Of a stretch of DNA of 15,399 bases, positions 13,817-15,399 are shown piece by piece. The notes beneath the pieces are model-generated. The model was not told the DNA's origin, ran no database searches, and saw only the letters and a program-made list of their open reading frames with translations. How positions within the stretch are numbered: the first letter of the stretch is position 1; the number at the start of each line of letters is the position of its first letter. The translations under genes were made by a program, and so were the position numbers. The DNA comes from an uncultured Campylobacter sp. (GTDB lineage Bacteria; Campylobacterota; Campylobacteria; Campylobacterales; Campylobacteraceae), in assembly GCF_937997595.1 (NCBI RefSeq), contig NZ_CALKTS010000343.1, forward strand, positions 1 through 15,399, written 5' to 3'.

Positions 13817-14076
13817 AAAGAAATTTCGTCGTTAAATTTAACAACAGAAATTGCTTTTTAATAAATGCCGTATCTGCAAAAGAATATCATGAGCTGCTGC
13901 AATATTTCAAGGCGCTAAACGTAAAAATAGAAGATCGGACCGACTTTATACCGCAGGCTCAAAATAGCGGTTATTTCACCGATAAAAATGAAATTTACAG
14001 CGACAATTTTAGCGATACGCAAATTCCGAAGAAAAATTTTAAATGGAAGCTTAAAAAATTTTTTAGTATTGAATAA
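13774..14076 (+). pseudogene. out-of-frame 3' part of the membrane-protein gene
   Basis: In the frame one base behind the upstream ORF, sequence is open from 13774 (just after a TAA at 13771-13773) to TAA at 14074-14076, about 100 codons. It reads as ordinary protein: LKKSSEPLWLLKRNFVVKF, then a mixed helical stretch (AKEYHELLQYFKALNVK) and a Lys-rich end (PKKNFKWKLKKFFSIE). It has no start codon or ribosome binding site of its own in a suitable place, so it is best read as the C-terminal part of the gene starting at 13265. A sequencing error, a true mutation or reversible slippage in the A5 run would all look the same here. Confidence 0.6.
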
Positions 14077-14094
14077 GTAAGAAAGGAAAGTAAA

Positions 14095-15399
14095 ATGTCT
14101 AAAGATACAGAAATGGCACAACGTGCAGCAGATGAGATGTATAATTTCGCTATGGGGATAACCAATGGTGGCGCATCATTAATAGAGGAGAAGGTACCCT
14201 CTAGAGTAGTTGGTTTTGCACTTACTGGTGTAGATATAGTTAAGGATTATACATTACATCCTAACGAAAATCATTATCAGGCAATAGGAAGAACTGTTGG
14301 TAATATGCTCGGTGGCGTTGCACTATATAAATTTCAAAATTTAAAAATATTTAATAAATATACACAAGAAACAAAAGCTGGTGCAGTTGCATCCGGATAC
14401 GAGATTATTGCCCATGTTAATCCTGGAGATATATTTTCTGATTTTTTCAATACATTTGTAGCCCATGCCGACAGATTTTATGAAGAAATATTAACCAATA
14501 AAACCTATTTTGAGCAGATAAAAAATGGCATAAAAGATAACTGGTTAACTAATTTCTCAAATTATTTTGATCCTGATGGCGACGGAAATGTATCTGCAAG
14601 TGATATAGTTAATGGGTATAAAAAATTATTCTCTCCGCCTGCAGCGTTTGGAACTACAGAATTTGAAGAACAATTTAAAGTCAAAAAAGAGGATCTTTTA
14701 GCAGATATTTCTTTAAAAGATAAAACCCTTACCTTTACTACCCCTACATCTACCGCCACTGCAGGCGCTATAGGTGCTACAGGTGCGCTAAGCGGAACCG
14801 CTGCAAGCTCGCTGCTATCCTCTGCCTCCGCAGCTCTTAGCGCCATCAATGCAGCCTTAAACTCGGGCGGAGCTATCGAGCATCTGGCCATTAACAATCA
14901 GACCTATGATGTCAAGCAACTTTCAAATTTGCAGATTAGAAATATTATAGATAAAATTCCTGAAGTATCGTTTTTACTCTCAAATATCCTGATAAGACCG
15001 GGCGAGAAGCTAGATCTGGGAGAGGGTAGAATTTACACCGTTAAAAGAGGCGATACCCTATCGCAGATAGCCGCCAGATATGGACTAAAAACCAAAGATG
15101 TGGTTATGAAAAATATGTATCTGGTAGATGAAGGCAGGATAAAATTTCAGCAAGATAGTATTTTGATACAGACAAACACTTATGAATTAAACTCTCAAGC
15201 ATTCGATACCGCTCTAAACGGTCTTGCTTACGCACAATCCGTATTGGCAGCAGGTATGCAAGCGGGCGCTGCGGATATAAACGATGCCCTTATGAGCTAC
15301 ATAAATAATTCAAACGCCTATCTAAACTCTCAATTTAACTTCTCCATCTACGACCCTCTCGCCCTTGATCTTAACGGAGACGGCAAGATCGGTATAAAT
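14095..15399 (+). CDS. N-terminal part of a LysM/EF-hand-type, RTX-like large protein (runs off the window)
   Basis: An ATG at 14095, with AAGGA at 14083-14087, opens a frame that stays open for 435 codons to the window edge. No signal peptide is visible. Residues 159-170 (DPDGDGNVSASD) form an EF-hand/dockerin-like calcium loop. About 220-265 is an Ala/Gly/Ser-rich, mildly hydrophobic stretch. Residues 314-360 are a LysM domain (YTVKRGDTLSQIAARYGL), which binds peptidoglycan-type glycans. The last residues (DPLALDLNGDGKIG) match the Asp/Asn/Gly motif that begins the calcium-binding part of large RTX/FrpC-like proteins. The first half is markedly AT-richer than the core genes, which suggests acquired DNA. 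Likely an exported or surface protein, possibly type I secreted; toxin, adhesin or S-layer-type roles cannot be told apart. Confidence 0.8.
   Translation, partial: MSKDTEMAQRAADEMYNFAMGITNGGASLIEEKVPSRVVGFALTGVDIVKDYTLHPNENHYQAIGRTVGNMLGGVALYKFQNLKIFNKYTQETKAGAVASGYEIIAHVNPGDIFSDFFNTFVAHADRFYEEILTNKTYFEQIKNGIKDNWLTNFSNYFDPDGDGNVSASDIVNGYKKLFSPPAAFGTTEFEEQFKVKKEDLLADISLKDKTLTFTTPTSTATAGAIGATGALSGTAASSLLSSASAALSAINAALNSGGAIEHLAINNQTYDVKQLSNLQIRNIIDKIPEVSFLLSNILIRPGEKLDLGEGRIYTVKRGDTLSQIAARYGLKTKDVVMKNMYLVDEGRIKFQQDSILIQTNTYELNSQAFDTALNGLAYAQSVLAAGMQAGAADINDALMSYINNSNAYLNSQFNFSIYDPLALDLNGDGKIGIN

Noticed and set aside
14562..14897. 111-aa minus-strand ORF at the right end
   Set aside because: Antisense to the long open plus-strand frame, which has a good ribosome binding site, an EF-hand loop and a LysM domain.

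Overview
The window looks like chromosomal DNA from a Campylobacter or close epsilonproteobacterial relative, probably one of the more GC-rich species (C. gracilis is a guess from composition). The grounds are dense AAATTT/TTTAAA words in otherwise GC-rich genes, and a kdsC-lptC-lptA-engB-small membrane protein-PBP2 order that, from memory, matches C. jejuni Cj0647-Cj0652. No tRNA, rRNA, insertion sequence or cas gene was found.

Left part (1-1761): an eroded, gene-poor accessory region. It holds the decayed end of a CRISPR array (2-162), a broken small ORF, a two-gene minus-strand cassette (81-aa helix-turn-helix protein plus a 44-aa basic protein) with repeated promoter/operator-like sites, and a second CRISPR cluster (1349-1696). 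That cluster is symmetric: repeats left of centre are inverted relative to those on the right, a palindromic hybrid repeat sits at the centre, and repeats decay towards both outer ends.

Core part (1762-12895): ppk2 (polyphosphate kinase 2) runs on the minus strand. Diverging from it on the plus strand are dsbD (periplasmic reductant supply) and hisB (histidine synthesis), then three envelope-type genes: a duplicated membrane protein, a 45-aa membrane peptide and an anchored PstS-like binding protein. A tightly overlapping envelope and cell-cycle run follows: kdsC-type phosphatase, lptC, lptA, engB, a possible 39-aa ORF, a short ArgA-type GNAT, a small membrane protein and mrdA (PBP2). DsbD, EngB and the GNAT protein all carry Asn/Ala/Ser-rich low-complexity segments, and in EngB and the GNAT these interrupt the conserved fold. 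In the GNAT gene the segment is a degenerate 24-bp repeat.

Right part (12896-15399): an AT-rich palindrome array fills the spacer after mrdA. It is followed by a membrane-protein gene that appears split by a -1 frameshift. Eighteen bases later an open frame runs off the window edge: a 435-residue N-terminal part with an EF-hand-like loop, a LysM domain and a second Asp/Asn/Gly calcium-type motif of the kind seen in large RTX-like secreted proteins. Its AT-rich first half suggests acquired DNA. The head-to-head CRISPR and this LysM protein are the most unusual items.
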